NCBI GenBank assembly: GCA_029747585.1
Contig: JAPEVF010001031.1
Coordinates: 1-15,052 of the forward strand
Length of the DNA stretch: 15,052 bases
DNA from: Pleurotus djamor
Lineage: Eukaryota > Basidiomycota > Agaricomycetes > Agaricales > Pleurotaceae
Direction: 5' to 3'
Below, in pieces: positions 7,410 to 15,052 of this stretch. Position numbers and translations under genes: made by a program. Under the pieces are notes generated by a model that saw only the letters and a list, made by a program, of their open reading frames with translations, made no database searches and was not told where the DNA came from. Position 1 is the first letter of the stretch. Every line of letters begins with the position of its first letter.

Positions 7410-8730
7410 ATGGCTGACCGCTTGTCGCAAGTTTCAGGTCACTTGACCAACACCTATGGCCGTGGCCTTCTGGCTGGAGAAGTCGCCATCATCACGTATG
7501 TCATGATGTTCACTTCTGCGGAACAGCTATACTCACTCCGTCGATGATAGTGGTGCAGGACAGGTTTGTTGAAAGCATGTCAAGTTCATAGAAGAGAAGT
7601 GCTGATATCTCGGGTTTAGGGGATTGGCCGGAGCAGTGCGCTTCTCTTCGCCAAAGAAGGTGCCAAGGTCGTTGCAAGCGAGTAAGTACATTGAGTTCAT
7701 TCATACGTTTGAAGGTACTAAGATGGTGCTTGCAGTATCGATGAGAAGAGGCTTGCTGCTGTCGTGGCCGAAATCAAGGCTGCGGGCGGCGATGCCATTG
7801 GTGTTGCCGGAGATGTCGGCGCTGACGACTTCCCAAAGAAAATCGTGGACGCAACTGTCGCGTGAGTGTCTCAGGCCTTGCACAGTCGCAGCAGAGTTCT
7901 CAACCGACGCGTATTGAATAGGGCATACGGAAAGATCAACCACATAGTCAACAACGGTCAGCTTATTCTCCCCTTTCCCAATGTCTTTGCATGGTTGAAC
8001 TCTTGAAACAGCCGGATTTACATTTGACAAGATGTTGCACACGACACCGGATGATGCCTTTGACATTATCATCAAAATTCACGTCCGTGCGCCATTCAGA
8101 TTGGTGCGTCAGGCCGCACCTTACTTCCGCGTCAAGGTTAGTACAACTACACCCTCCATGCCATGAGTTTCTTTATTTACTACTATCTCTATGCAGCCCG
8201 ACCAGCGGGAGAATCGCTCCATCACCTACGTCTCTTCGACATCCGGTCTGCACGGTAATGTCGGCCAGGCCAACTATGCTGCTGCCAAGGCTGCCGTCAT
8301 TGGTTTGGGCAAGACCACCGCGAAGGAATGGGGTCCTTTCGGTGTACGCTCGAATACCATTGCCTTTGGTCTCGTTCACACTCGGTAAGATACAAATCTA
8401 TTGCTCACGTTTCAGCCTGATGAACGACCTCTTCAGTCTTACCGCCGCCAAGGAAGCCGGCGTGGCCATTGAAATCGACGGCAAGAAGGTTGCTTTGGGT
8501 GTCCCAGGAGCCAAGGGACCATCGCCAGATGAAGACTTCCCCTTCATCCCTCTGAGACGTGGTGCTTCGCCCGACGAAGTTGCTGGTTCAGTGCTCTTGT
8601 GAGTTCCCCCTTCAACCCAGTGTCTCATTGGTATCGGTAGTTCATGTTGCTCCTTTCCAGCTTGTCCTCCCCATTGGCTTCATATGTATCCGGTCACACA
8701 CTCGAGGTCACTGGCGGTGCTGGTATCTAA
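7410..8730 (+). CDS. Short-chain dehydrogenase/reductase (FabG-like)
   Basis: Nine exons: 7410-7495, 7551-7563, 7620-7681, 7736-7861, 7922-7956, 8012-8136, 8197-8384, 8437-8598, 8661-8730. They total 867 nt, 288 residues, the normal classical SDR length. Visible motifs: cofactor loop ITGAGQGIGRS, VVASDIDE (acidic end of strand 2, suggesting NAD(H) preference), AGDVGADD, HIVNNAG, the catalytic Ser in YVSSTSG, YAAAK with catalytic Tyr and Lys, and the C-terminal YVSGHTLEVTGGAG. About 35 residues between the YAAAK helix region and the ending form an unusual loop (VAIEIDGKKVALGV...) that may cap the substrate. Closest in style to 3-oxoacyl-ACP reductase or hydroxyacyl-CoA dehydrogenase SDRs; the substrate cannot be read from sequence. 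A 13-nt microexon encodes most of the glycine-rich loop. No signal peptide or membrane segment is seen, so it is probably cytosolic. The downstream coding neighbour is a thioesterase. Confidence 0.93.
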
Positions 8731-8859
8731 TTATCTTCTTCGTCGCAAGTAGTATACGTGTGGTCAAATAGTGTACTCTATCATCGTCCTTGCGGGATTA
8801 TTCAATGAAATTGTAAATTACGCCANCCCCCCATCTTCACCCCTCACATATGTGCCAGC

Positions 8860-8993
8860 ATGCTCGCCGCGTCTTCAAACCTCTCTGAGGTCTCTCAGCA
8901 GGCCTCAACAGCGCAGGGCATGCAAGATAGGCTTTGTCCAGGCTGCAAGAAATCCGCGGTGACAGAGGATGGAGGTTTAGTTGTAGCCTTCGG
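8860..8993 (+). pseudogene. Orphan first exon of a LIM-domain protein (truncated)
   Basis: From ATG 8860 the frame reads 44 codons plus two bases: MLAASSNLSEVSQQASTAQG, then MQDRLCPGCKKSAVTEDGG and LVVAFG, ending at a consensus GTAAGT donor. CPGCKKS-VTE-GGLVVAFG is, to my knowledge, how the first LIM zinc finger of fungal LIM proteins (RhoGAP-associated types) begins, where it is followed by a His-Cys-Cys-rich segment. Here the next possible exon (acceptor near 9028) gives no further zinc ligands and reaches a stop near 9116. Only the first Cys pair of the finger exists, so no LIM domain can fold. Probably a fragment of a duplicated gene, retaining start codon and donor; a short expressed peptide is not excluded. 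Confidence 0.55.
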
Positions 8994-9176
8994 GTAAGTC
9001 CCCATCTCTTCTTAACCTTAGGCCTTTGTCAATGGCATCGGTAAGCGCAACAATCACATTTGTGGTCGGCGTCCTGCTTACCCCGTTCCCCACAATCCGA
9101 CCCTTAGTTGTAAATTGAGGGGCGTCCCTGGTTTGCGTCGTTAGCGGTTATCGGTAATTGGCTTTCCCGATCCTCA

Positions 9177-9182
9177 TATAAT
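9177..9182 (+). promoter_or_regulatory. TATA-like box (TATAAT) of the thioesterase gene
   Basis: CATATAATG lies 44 nt before the ATG at 9221, with an inverted CCAAT-type element about 15 nt further upstream. Confidence 0.45.
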
Positions 9183-9220
9183 GTCATTGACCGTTTGTCT
9201 TCTGACACTACTTTCTTGGG

Positions 9221-10446
9221 ATGCCTCCGTTGTACAAAGCCATTTCCGTTGAATACTCTCACAGTGAGGGAGAGACGACGGTGTACCGGGGCGTCGTGGA
9301 CCCGGATTGGTGCATTGGAGCGTAAGTGGTGTTCGCTGTATGTTCTACTTTTATCTCGACTTCTAATGGCCTCGATTTAGCGTTCCAAACGGAGGTATTT
9401 AGGCTTTTCCTGGGAGAGGAATACGTTGCTGACCCCGCATCTACGCGACAGGCTTTGTTCTCGCACTGGCTTTACAGGCTTGCATAGAATATCAAGCAAA
9501 GTCGCCCCATCCAGACCCTATCCACCTCACCGCCCATTACCTTCGAACAACTGGTGTCACTGCTTTTGACGTTCGCATACGGGTCCTGAGGAAAGGCAAG
9601 GGATTCACGAATATCCTTGCCGACTTCATGCAGTCGGTACGTTCACTATATGTGCTAGTACGGCATTCTCGGTTGATTCGGGGAACTCTCGTAGAATGAA
9701 CTCAAGTTCACCATTCATGCTATATTCGGGGTACTCAACGATGCTCCTACAACCCCGGGCCATGAAGGGATTCTCGCCGCCATGTCACCACCGTCGAAGT
9801 ATGCTCGTCACGTACCCCTCCACAACCACCCCGCCACTGTCAAGAGTATACCCATGGCCAGCAGGTTTGGTTTCAGTGAACACACCACTTGGACGGGCGA
9901 GCCCCAATTTCAGGAGAAGAACAAGCAGATGACTGCTGGTTCCTCGATTGGTGGTGGTGGATTGGAATGGGGGAGTTGGTTCGAGCTGAAGGACAAGAAT
10001 GAGCGGATCACGACGTCCACTTTGGCCTTTTTGGTGGATATGTTCACCAATGTCCCTATGATCTTGTCTACTATTGACGACGTTGGATTGCCATCTAGGT
10101 ATGTATCTTGCTTGAAGTCATATGAAATGATGTTCATCCTTCTCCGTCTTCTAGCTGGTTCCCAACAATGATGCTTGCAGTCGAGTTCAAGTTTCCTATA
10201 CCCAAGACCCCCGATTTCGCTAGCCGCACCGTTGGAATATACTCCTCCGGGACATTCTTCAACAATCCTTCAGGCCACCACGATATCTACGCCGAAGTGT
10301 GGACCGCGCCGAGTGGTATTGGCGAAGGGACAGTTGAAGAAGGATGGCGGACCAAGCAGAGGTGTCTGGCTACAGCCACACAGATGGCTTTGACCGTACC
10401 ATTCGAGGTCAATGCGAGGAAGGGACAGAAGGCTTCGAAGTTGTAG
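9221..10446 (+). CDS. Thioesterase-superfamily (hotdog) protein with PTS1
   Basis: Five exons: 9221-9321, 9381-9394, 9452-9636, 9695-10098, 10155-10446; 996 nt, 331 residues. The sequence follows the double-hotdog acyl-CoA thioesterase-like pattern: YRGVVDPDWCIGAVPNGGFV (start of the first hotdog, with its central helix in LALALQACIEYQ), HPDPIHLTAHYLRTT, FDVRIRVLRKGKGFTN, then a second hotdog with LAFLVDMFTNVP and WFPTMMLAVEFKF. The last residues are KASKL, so the protein ends in Ser-Lys-Leu, the canonical type 1 peroxisomal targeting signal. Likely role: hydrolysis of acyl-CoA in the peroxisome; the acyl specificity is not visible. A 14-nt microexon encodes VPNG. The start is fixed by a TATA-like box 44 nt upstream and by loss of similarity before it. 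The next gene begins only 94 nt after the stop. Confidence 0.88.
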
Positions 10447-10491
10447 ACTAAGATTACTCACAAGTAGTGCTTTAGAGTATTATCATATCTA

Positions 10492-10500
10492 TTTATAGAA
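10492..10500 (+). promoter_or_regulatory. Possible TATA-like element (TTTATAGAA)
   Basis: TTTATAGAA lies in the 94-nt gap between the thioesterase stop and the ATG at 10541, about 40 nt before that ATG. It is the only such element in a very short promoter. Confidence 0.3.
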
Positions 10501-10540
10501 CCCTGCAAGTGGGAAAAAAGTCTTCGCGTTTCGACCCAAG

Positions 10541-11299
10541 ATGGCTTCACCCACACCCACCACCGTCGCTGCTACCACTGTTGACGATGACGATGACCTC
10601 GAGACTCCTGCCGCCCAACCTGAACCATCAGATGCCGCTGAACCAGCGAAGAAGAAAGCGCGTAAAGATCGTCCCCCAGAAGATCCCCACCTCCCCTTTG
10701 CACGCGTTCAAAGGATCATAAAGGCAGACAAAGTCAGTTTTTGACGCGTTTTTGGTTGAAAAGACATCCAATACCAGTGCCTAGGATATCCCGATTGTCG
10801 CCAAAGAGGCTACGCTATTAATATCGTTGGCAACTGAAGAGTTTATCAAGAGATTTGTCAAGACTGCACAGAGAAAGGGCAAAGGCGTCACCCTGCAGTA
10901 CAGGGATGTTGGTGAGTGCATAGCAAACTTCTGGCTCCAGTTGCTCATTTTGAACTCGTTATCCACAGCATCGGCCGCGAGGGAGGAGGAGTTCCGTTTC
11001 TTAGAGGGTGCGCTCACTTTCCTATCCTCTCAACCCCTTGTTTCCTCACCCTGACAGCAGAACTCTACGCGTGGATGCCAAAGATACTAGAGGATGAAAA
11101 GAAGAAAACACTTGCGAAGAAACCGAAAGAAACCGATGCCTCGAAGGCCAAGGCGGACGCCCCGAGAGACCCAAATCAACCCACAATGCTCAACTTCGTG
11201 CAAAAGAGCAACGATACTTCGAGGGCGGCTGTTGAGAACGACGATGGCACGATGACCTACGCTGACAGTGGCGGGGAAGACGATGATGATGGATCATGA
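10541..11299 (+). CDS. Histone-fold protein, Dpb3/POLE4/CHRAC15-like
   Basis: Four exons: 10541-10732, 10785-10911, 10969-11007, 11058-11299; 600 nt, 199 residues (198 if the acceptor is 11060). Residues about 1-50 are disordered and acidic (VDDDDDLE), followed by a basic KKKARK cluster, a likely nuclear signal. Then comes a CBF/NF-Y-type histone fold: LPFARVQRIIKADKDIPIVA, KEATLLISLATEEFIKRFVK, GKGVTLQYRDVASAAREEEF and RFLEE. This is the arrangement of POLE4/Dpb3 (DNA polymerase epsilon) and CHRAC15 (chromatin remodelling), which pair with a second histone-fold subunit in the nucleus. The C-terminal tail is Lys/Asp/Glu-rich with a PIP-like QPTMLNFV sequence (11177-11200) and ends in EDDDDGS. 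It converges with the exchanger gene, 192 nt between stops. The subgroup (polymerase versus remodeller) is not resolved. Confidence 0.87.
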
Positions 11300-11491
11300 A
11301 GGGGTCGTAATTGCGTCCGTCTGTTGCTAGTGAGTACTCCTACGCGTGCTGACGATAAGGATATATTGTAATATGAAGTCCACGGAATAATTGATTGGTC
11401 CTTGAAGGGGGGAATATTGGAAAGGAGAAAGGCAATACAGACACAGCAGTGAGTACGGTATGGGGTGATTGGTTCAAGGAAGACGAGAAGA
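11300..11491. terminator. Shared 3' region of two converging genes
   Basis: 192 nt between the stop of the histone-fold gene (+) and the stop of the exchanger gene (-). AT-rich stretches such as GATATATTGTAATATGA (11360s) could serve 3'-end formation. Transcripts from both sides probably overlap here. Confidence 0.35.
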
Positions 11492-14400
11492 CTACAAGGT
11501 TTTGAAAAACATTCGAATGGAACTCCAGAATGTTTGGGGCTCGGAGAATATTGTTTTAGCTTGGTTGAATAACGAGATGCCCTCTTCGTTGTCAATTGCG
11601 GGAGGAGCAAAGTAAAATCCTGCGACAAGGACGAGATAACTGAAAGCGTGATTCAGCATGGAGGTATTACCCCGGGAAAGATGGAACTGACCTGAGGATA
11701 AGGATACTTCCACGATGATAGTTACTCTTTGCTTCAATGTAGGTGTAGGTCATGAGGAACATTGAGAGAATGAGGGCAATGACGTCCCATCTCGGGAATA
11801 TGAGTCTGATCAAGGACAAATATGAACACTACGCTCGGGACAGGTATAGCAGGCTCGCGACTTACGTGAATGTGTACGCGATCTCACCCATCTTCTCGGG
11901 ATAGTACCAAGCCGAGAACGCGACCATGGCGGGGATCTGGAGCAGACAAACTTGAAGGGCATACGCAGAACCGATTTCCATGCTACAGGCGGAGGTCAGC
12001 ACCATAATTGCATCACGGGCGAATTGCACACCTGAGCGCGATGTTCCCATTCAAGGCAAAGGACATTGCATTCATGAATTCAGTGGTGTTGGGTACGAGT
12101 GCGAAGAGCGTAACACCGAGGAACTTCTCGTCAATGCCTGATCCTTGCAGAATGACGTCGACGACGTCAACAAGCAGCTCTGTGGACACAATGAGCACAA
12201 ACTTCTATTGAGATGGCCAAATCAACCTACCTGCAATGATGGCATAAAGGGCTGTACACGCCAGCAACACGCTAGCACTGGTCGTACGGCTCCAAGATGG
12301 CGCGTCATGTCCACCATGTGCATCGCCCGCCCCTTCTTCCATAGAACTCCTCAACCTGGCGGGCGACTGTGCAGTCTGCTGGTGCCTCAGCGCACTAACA
12401 GTAGCAACAGCAACAGCCCGAGTGAAATCCTCCGTGGTCATATTCTCAGGCAAATGAGTAGGCGCTAGTCCAGTATCTTTGACAGTTTGACCAACGGTTT
12501 CCAGGACTGGGTTCAATCCGAACTGCTGGGAAGTTGTTATCACAGGTGGAGGGGGAGCGTATGAAACGCGTCGAGCAACGGGTGAGTGACCAGGCGAACG
12601 GACAGTCGATGTAGATGCTTGAGCGTATTCACGGGGAACAGGGGTTTGAGAACGAGATGGTACTTCGCTACCCAAGTTCGTTCCGGTACTCGACTTGTGG
12701 TTGAGGAGGGGAGGTCGGGCGTCCCCATGTCCGGGAAGCAATTTCTGATAGATGGACAAACGATTATGCGTAGGCAAATCCATGGCATGCATCAACGGTT
12801 GAGGGTTTTGCCAGATTTGAGTAGCATGGGTGCGCAAGGAAAACCATAGGCCAATCAAGTATGACTTTGGGAGGGATTTCAGACAGAATGTTCATGTTTA
12901 AATGAACGTAGGTGAGATGGACTTACAAAGAGGAGGATGGTAGCACAGAAGTACATCAATGACTTGACAGTGGATTGGTAGAAGGGGTCTTCGACTGGAT
13001 CAGGGTGCTGATAGTAACAATGATTACACCTCCATGGGCGTTGACCAGGACCTCCTCCATCCTCAGGGCAACCAGTACATACGAGTTGGAACTACACCCA
13101 GTTGTCAGTCCGGTTTCAAGTGAAGGCTAGAAGAATACGTACATTACCATAGGTCTGATAAAACAAAGTGGGTGCCAACGCGCCAATTATGGCCATAATC
13201 AACATCATACTCGTCACTCCAGCACTCTTCGCATTGAACTTCTGCTCTTTCCTTCGGATGGCACTGCAACACATACTCGCGCCGGGCATGAGCAAAACAC
13301 CAGCGAGCAAACTGCCAACGATAGATCCTTCAACGAGATGTCCTTTACCTTCTGCAAGCGCGATGCCGTACAGGATGATTTCGATGATGGAACCGAAAGT
13401 CGCATTGATGACGGCACCCATGCCGATGGAAGACTGGGCCGAAATGGAGGCGACAGCCATACCGATGAAGTAGGACAGGGGGATGACACTGAGAAGACTC
13501 ATGAAGAAGATCAAGGACTGCGAACCTAAGAAGGCAAGCAGAGCAGGAACGTGTTCGCCTCTGTGTTCCTTCCTTTCGACGAGCGGCATGATGACCCAGC
13601 CACAGAAGATGACGAAGAAGACAACAGGTATGAGGTTAACGAAGAGGATGTTGACGCCACCGACAGTGTATTTGTAGTATTTCCAACCCATGGCACGGTA
13701 TGTGCAAAGGAGCACGGTAGATGAGCCATACGGAGCGGCTTGACCAGCCGCGAGTCGGGGTTGCTTCACGGTTAACTGGGAGAGCGTGGCCGAGGCTTCT
13801 TCATCGTTGACGGCTTCGGAGAGACTTGATGCATTGTTAGGGACGATCAAAACCTTGGGTGCAGCGCAGAATCTGATGGATTTGGGTTGATAGAATATAT
13901 GCTTGATCAAGGCCCAGTTAAGCTTTGCCATCGGGATGGTGACCACGAGTGCCCAGCAAAGAAGGCAGACAATGAGGATGAGGGGTGCGATGATGCAGAC
14001 GAAAGCGATCCAGAAGCAAGCTTTGCCTAGCCAGTCTTTGGCCTGAATCTCCTTGGCACGAGCTATGGAACCGTTGGAAGAATCCGAAGGATGACGCTGA
14101 GGGGCGACACCGTATGACCGAGAAGCGGATGTGAGTAGCGTCGTTCGTTCTCCAGGCATGGGTAGAGGATTCCATGACATACTCTGGGCGTGAAATGCGG
14201 AGGGGGTGTTTCCATTGGCTTCCGGGGCAGATGGACGGAGGGTAGGTGCATCAGATGCATTGCTTGAGCGGCGGTCGATGGGGGTTTCTTCGTCCGCTGC
14301 CGTATCTTCTTCCTCATCGGTGTCACCCTCTACATATTTGCCAAATGGCCAAAAGAGGTACCATCCGAGGCCGAATACCAACGACGAGTATTGCCTTCCA

Positions 14401-15052
14401 CCGTTCGGCACGTAGTAGAGCAGCGCGGAAAGGACTATGCATACAGCAGCCAGCCACCAGCCGAAGAGGATTGTCCAGAAAACATTTCCAAGGAGCAAAT
14501 GACGTTCTGCTTGCGCGGANGGGGACCGAGTGCAGGGCCTCGTCAGCATGGCGAGTGACGGAACGGGACTTTTTGTATAGGGCCGGTTTCCAGATAGGCA
14601 AACCAAAGGGATGCTCGACGTTGATAAGAGATTGTCGTTCCTTCAACGTGATCGGGTCGTCGTCCTCGCGATCTGAGTTTGTAGCGGCGGGGTCGTCGTC
14701 CTCGTCGTCCACGTCTTCATCCTCAGCATCCTCGACCGCAGCAGCCTTTCCCCTCGCATGACGATGGCTGCGACCAGTCTCCGAAGTATCATCTGGCTCA
14801 TCTTGTTCACTCAGCACGTCGTCTTCGCGACCGCGACCAGTTGTTTGGGAGCTGATACTGGTGCTTCTGTGGCCGCGTCTGGTAGAATGTGCCGACGAGC
14901 TACGAACCAAGATTGGCGTAGGTTGTCTTGCGCTGGGGGACGTGGCTGATGAAAAGTAGGAGCTACCCTGATTGTGGTGGTATGGAGTGCTTGCAGGAGA
15001 CCACTGCGAACCGTAGCTTACGTTTCTGTGTAAATGACTGGTTGGAGTTGGG
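11492..15052 (-). CDS. VNX1: Vacuolar cation/H+ exchanger, Vnx1-like CAX superfamily (5' incomplete)
   Basis: Minus strand, exons in transcript order: 15051-13143, 13091-12927, 12864-12231, 12179-12032, 11982-11866, 11805-11692, 11639-11492. At least 1077 residues; the start codon lies beyond the window. Order of parts: a disordered Ser/acidic N-terminus (EDEDVDDEDDD), a YccF/DUF307-like membrane unit (LLGNVFWTILFGWWLA, LYYVPNGG, GWYLFWPFGKYVEG), a Ser-rich linker, a second membrane unit (WLGKACFWIAFVCIIAPLIL), then the exchanger core with repeat motifs MGAVINATFGSIIEIILYG and ALVPNTTEFMNAMSFALNG. A Cys/Gly-rich luminal-type insert (CTGCPEDGGGPG, RCNHCYYQHPDP) and a long cytosolic linker (12864-12300) split the two halves. 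Yeast Vnx1 exchanges Na+ or K+ for H+ at the vacuole; ion specificity here is inferred. The single N at 14520 breaks the frame; removing it gives SVPSAQAERH in frame. Confidence 0.9.
14520..14520. other. Ambiguous base (N) causing an apparent frameshift
   Basis: The exchanger frame upstream (HADEALHSVP) and downstream (SAQAERHLLLGNV) differ by one base exactly at this N. Deleting it joins them without losing a residue. Confidence 0.85.

Larger units (their letters stand above)
8731..9220. other. Intergenic with a LIM-like exon remnant and thioesterase promoter
   Basis: Holds an N beside a C-run (8826), the LIM-like orphan exon (8860-8993), an ATTGGC element (inverted CCAAT-type, 9157-9162) and a TATA-like element (9177-9182). 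Confidence 0.6.

Noticed and set aside
7701..8075. 124-residue minus-strand open frame
   Set aside because: Antisense to SDR exons 4-6 and their introns, which have clear family motifs on the plus strand.
14246..14761. 171-residue plus-strand open frame
   Set aside because: Antisense to the exchanger's first exon; its Ser-rich end mirrors the acidic Glu/Asp tract.
1..15052. CRISPR, insertion sequences or other prokaryotic-type systems
   Set aside because: Spliced eukaryotic genes throughout; no regularly spaced repeats, transposase, terminal inverted repeats or long terminal repeats seen.

Overview
The window is ordinary nuclear DNA of a filamentous fungus, most likely a mushroom-forming basidiomycete (Agaricomycetes). 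The reasons are gene density, many 41-83 nt introns with GT-AG borders (and one GC-AG), several exons of 13-16 nt, short intergenic gaps, and protein families typical of fungi. I rebuilt exon structures by hand from reading-frame continuity, splice borders and remembered family motifs. No alignment was run. In every reconstructed gene the exon lengths sum to a whole number of codons.

Layout, left to right: (1) 3' end of the CCR4-NOT subunit NOT2/CDC36 (+, enters from the left edge, ends 954). (2) A complete nine-exon geranylgeranyltransferase type I beta subunit, CDC43 type (+, 1482-3020). (3) An arsenite-methyltransferase-like domain followed almost without a gap by a rhodanese/Cdc25-Acr2-type domain (+, 3246-4722); splice phases allow both in one continuous reading frame. 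(4) An unrecognised basic-tailed protein (+, 5283-6235). (5) A non-coding stretch of about 1.2 kb with degenerate tandem repeats. (6) A nine-exon short-chain dehydrogenase/reductase (+, 7410-8730). (7) An orphan first exon resembling the start of a fungal LIM-domain protein (+, 8860-8993). (8) A thioesterase-superfamily protein ending in Ser-Lys-Leu, so probably peroxisomal (+, 9221-10446). (9) A histone-fold protein of the Dpb3/POLE4/CHRAC15 group (+, 10541-11299). (10) On the minus strand, converging on (9), a large vacuolar cation/H+ exchanger of the Vnx1 type (11492 to beyond 15052), whose N-terminus lies outside the window.

The genes are mostly unrelated housekeeping functions: mRNA decay, protein prenylation, replication/chromatin and cation transport. 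Two possible functional links stand out. One is the methyltransferase plus CX5R-rhodanese pair, an arsenic-detoxification-like combination that may be a single fusion protein. The other is the tandem SDR and peroxisomal-type thioesterase, both plausibly acting on acyl or hydroxyacyl substrates.

Assembly note: each of the four N characters sits in or beside a G/C run. At three of them, deleting the N restores either a reading frame (5589, 14520) or a repeat match (6693), so they look like spurious inserted bases rather than mutations.
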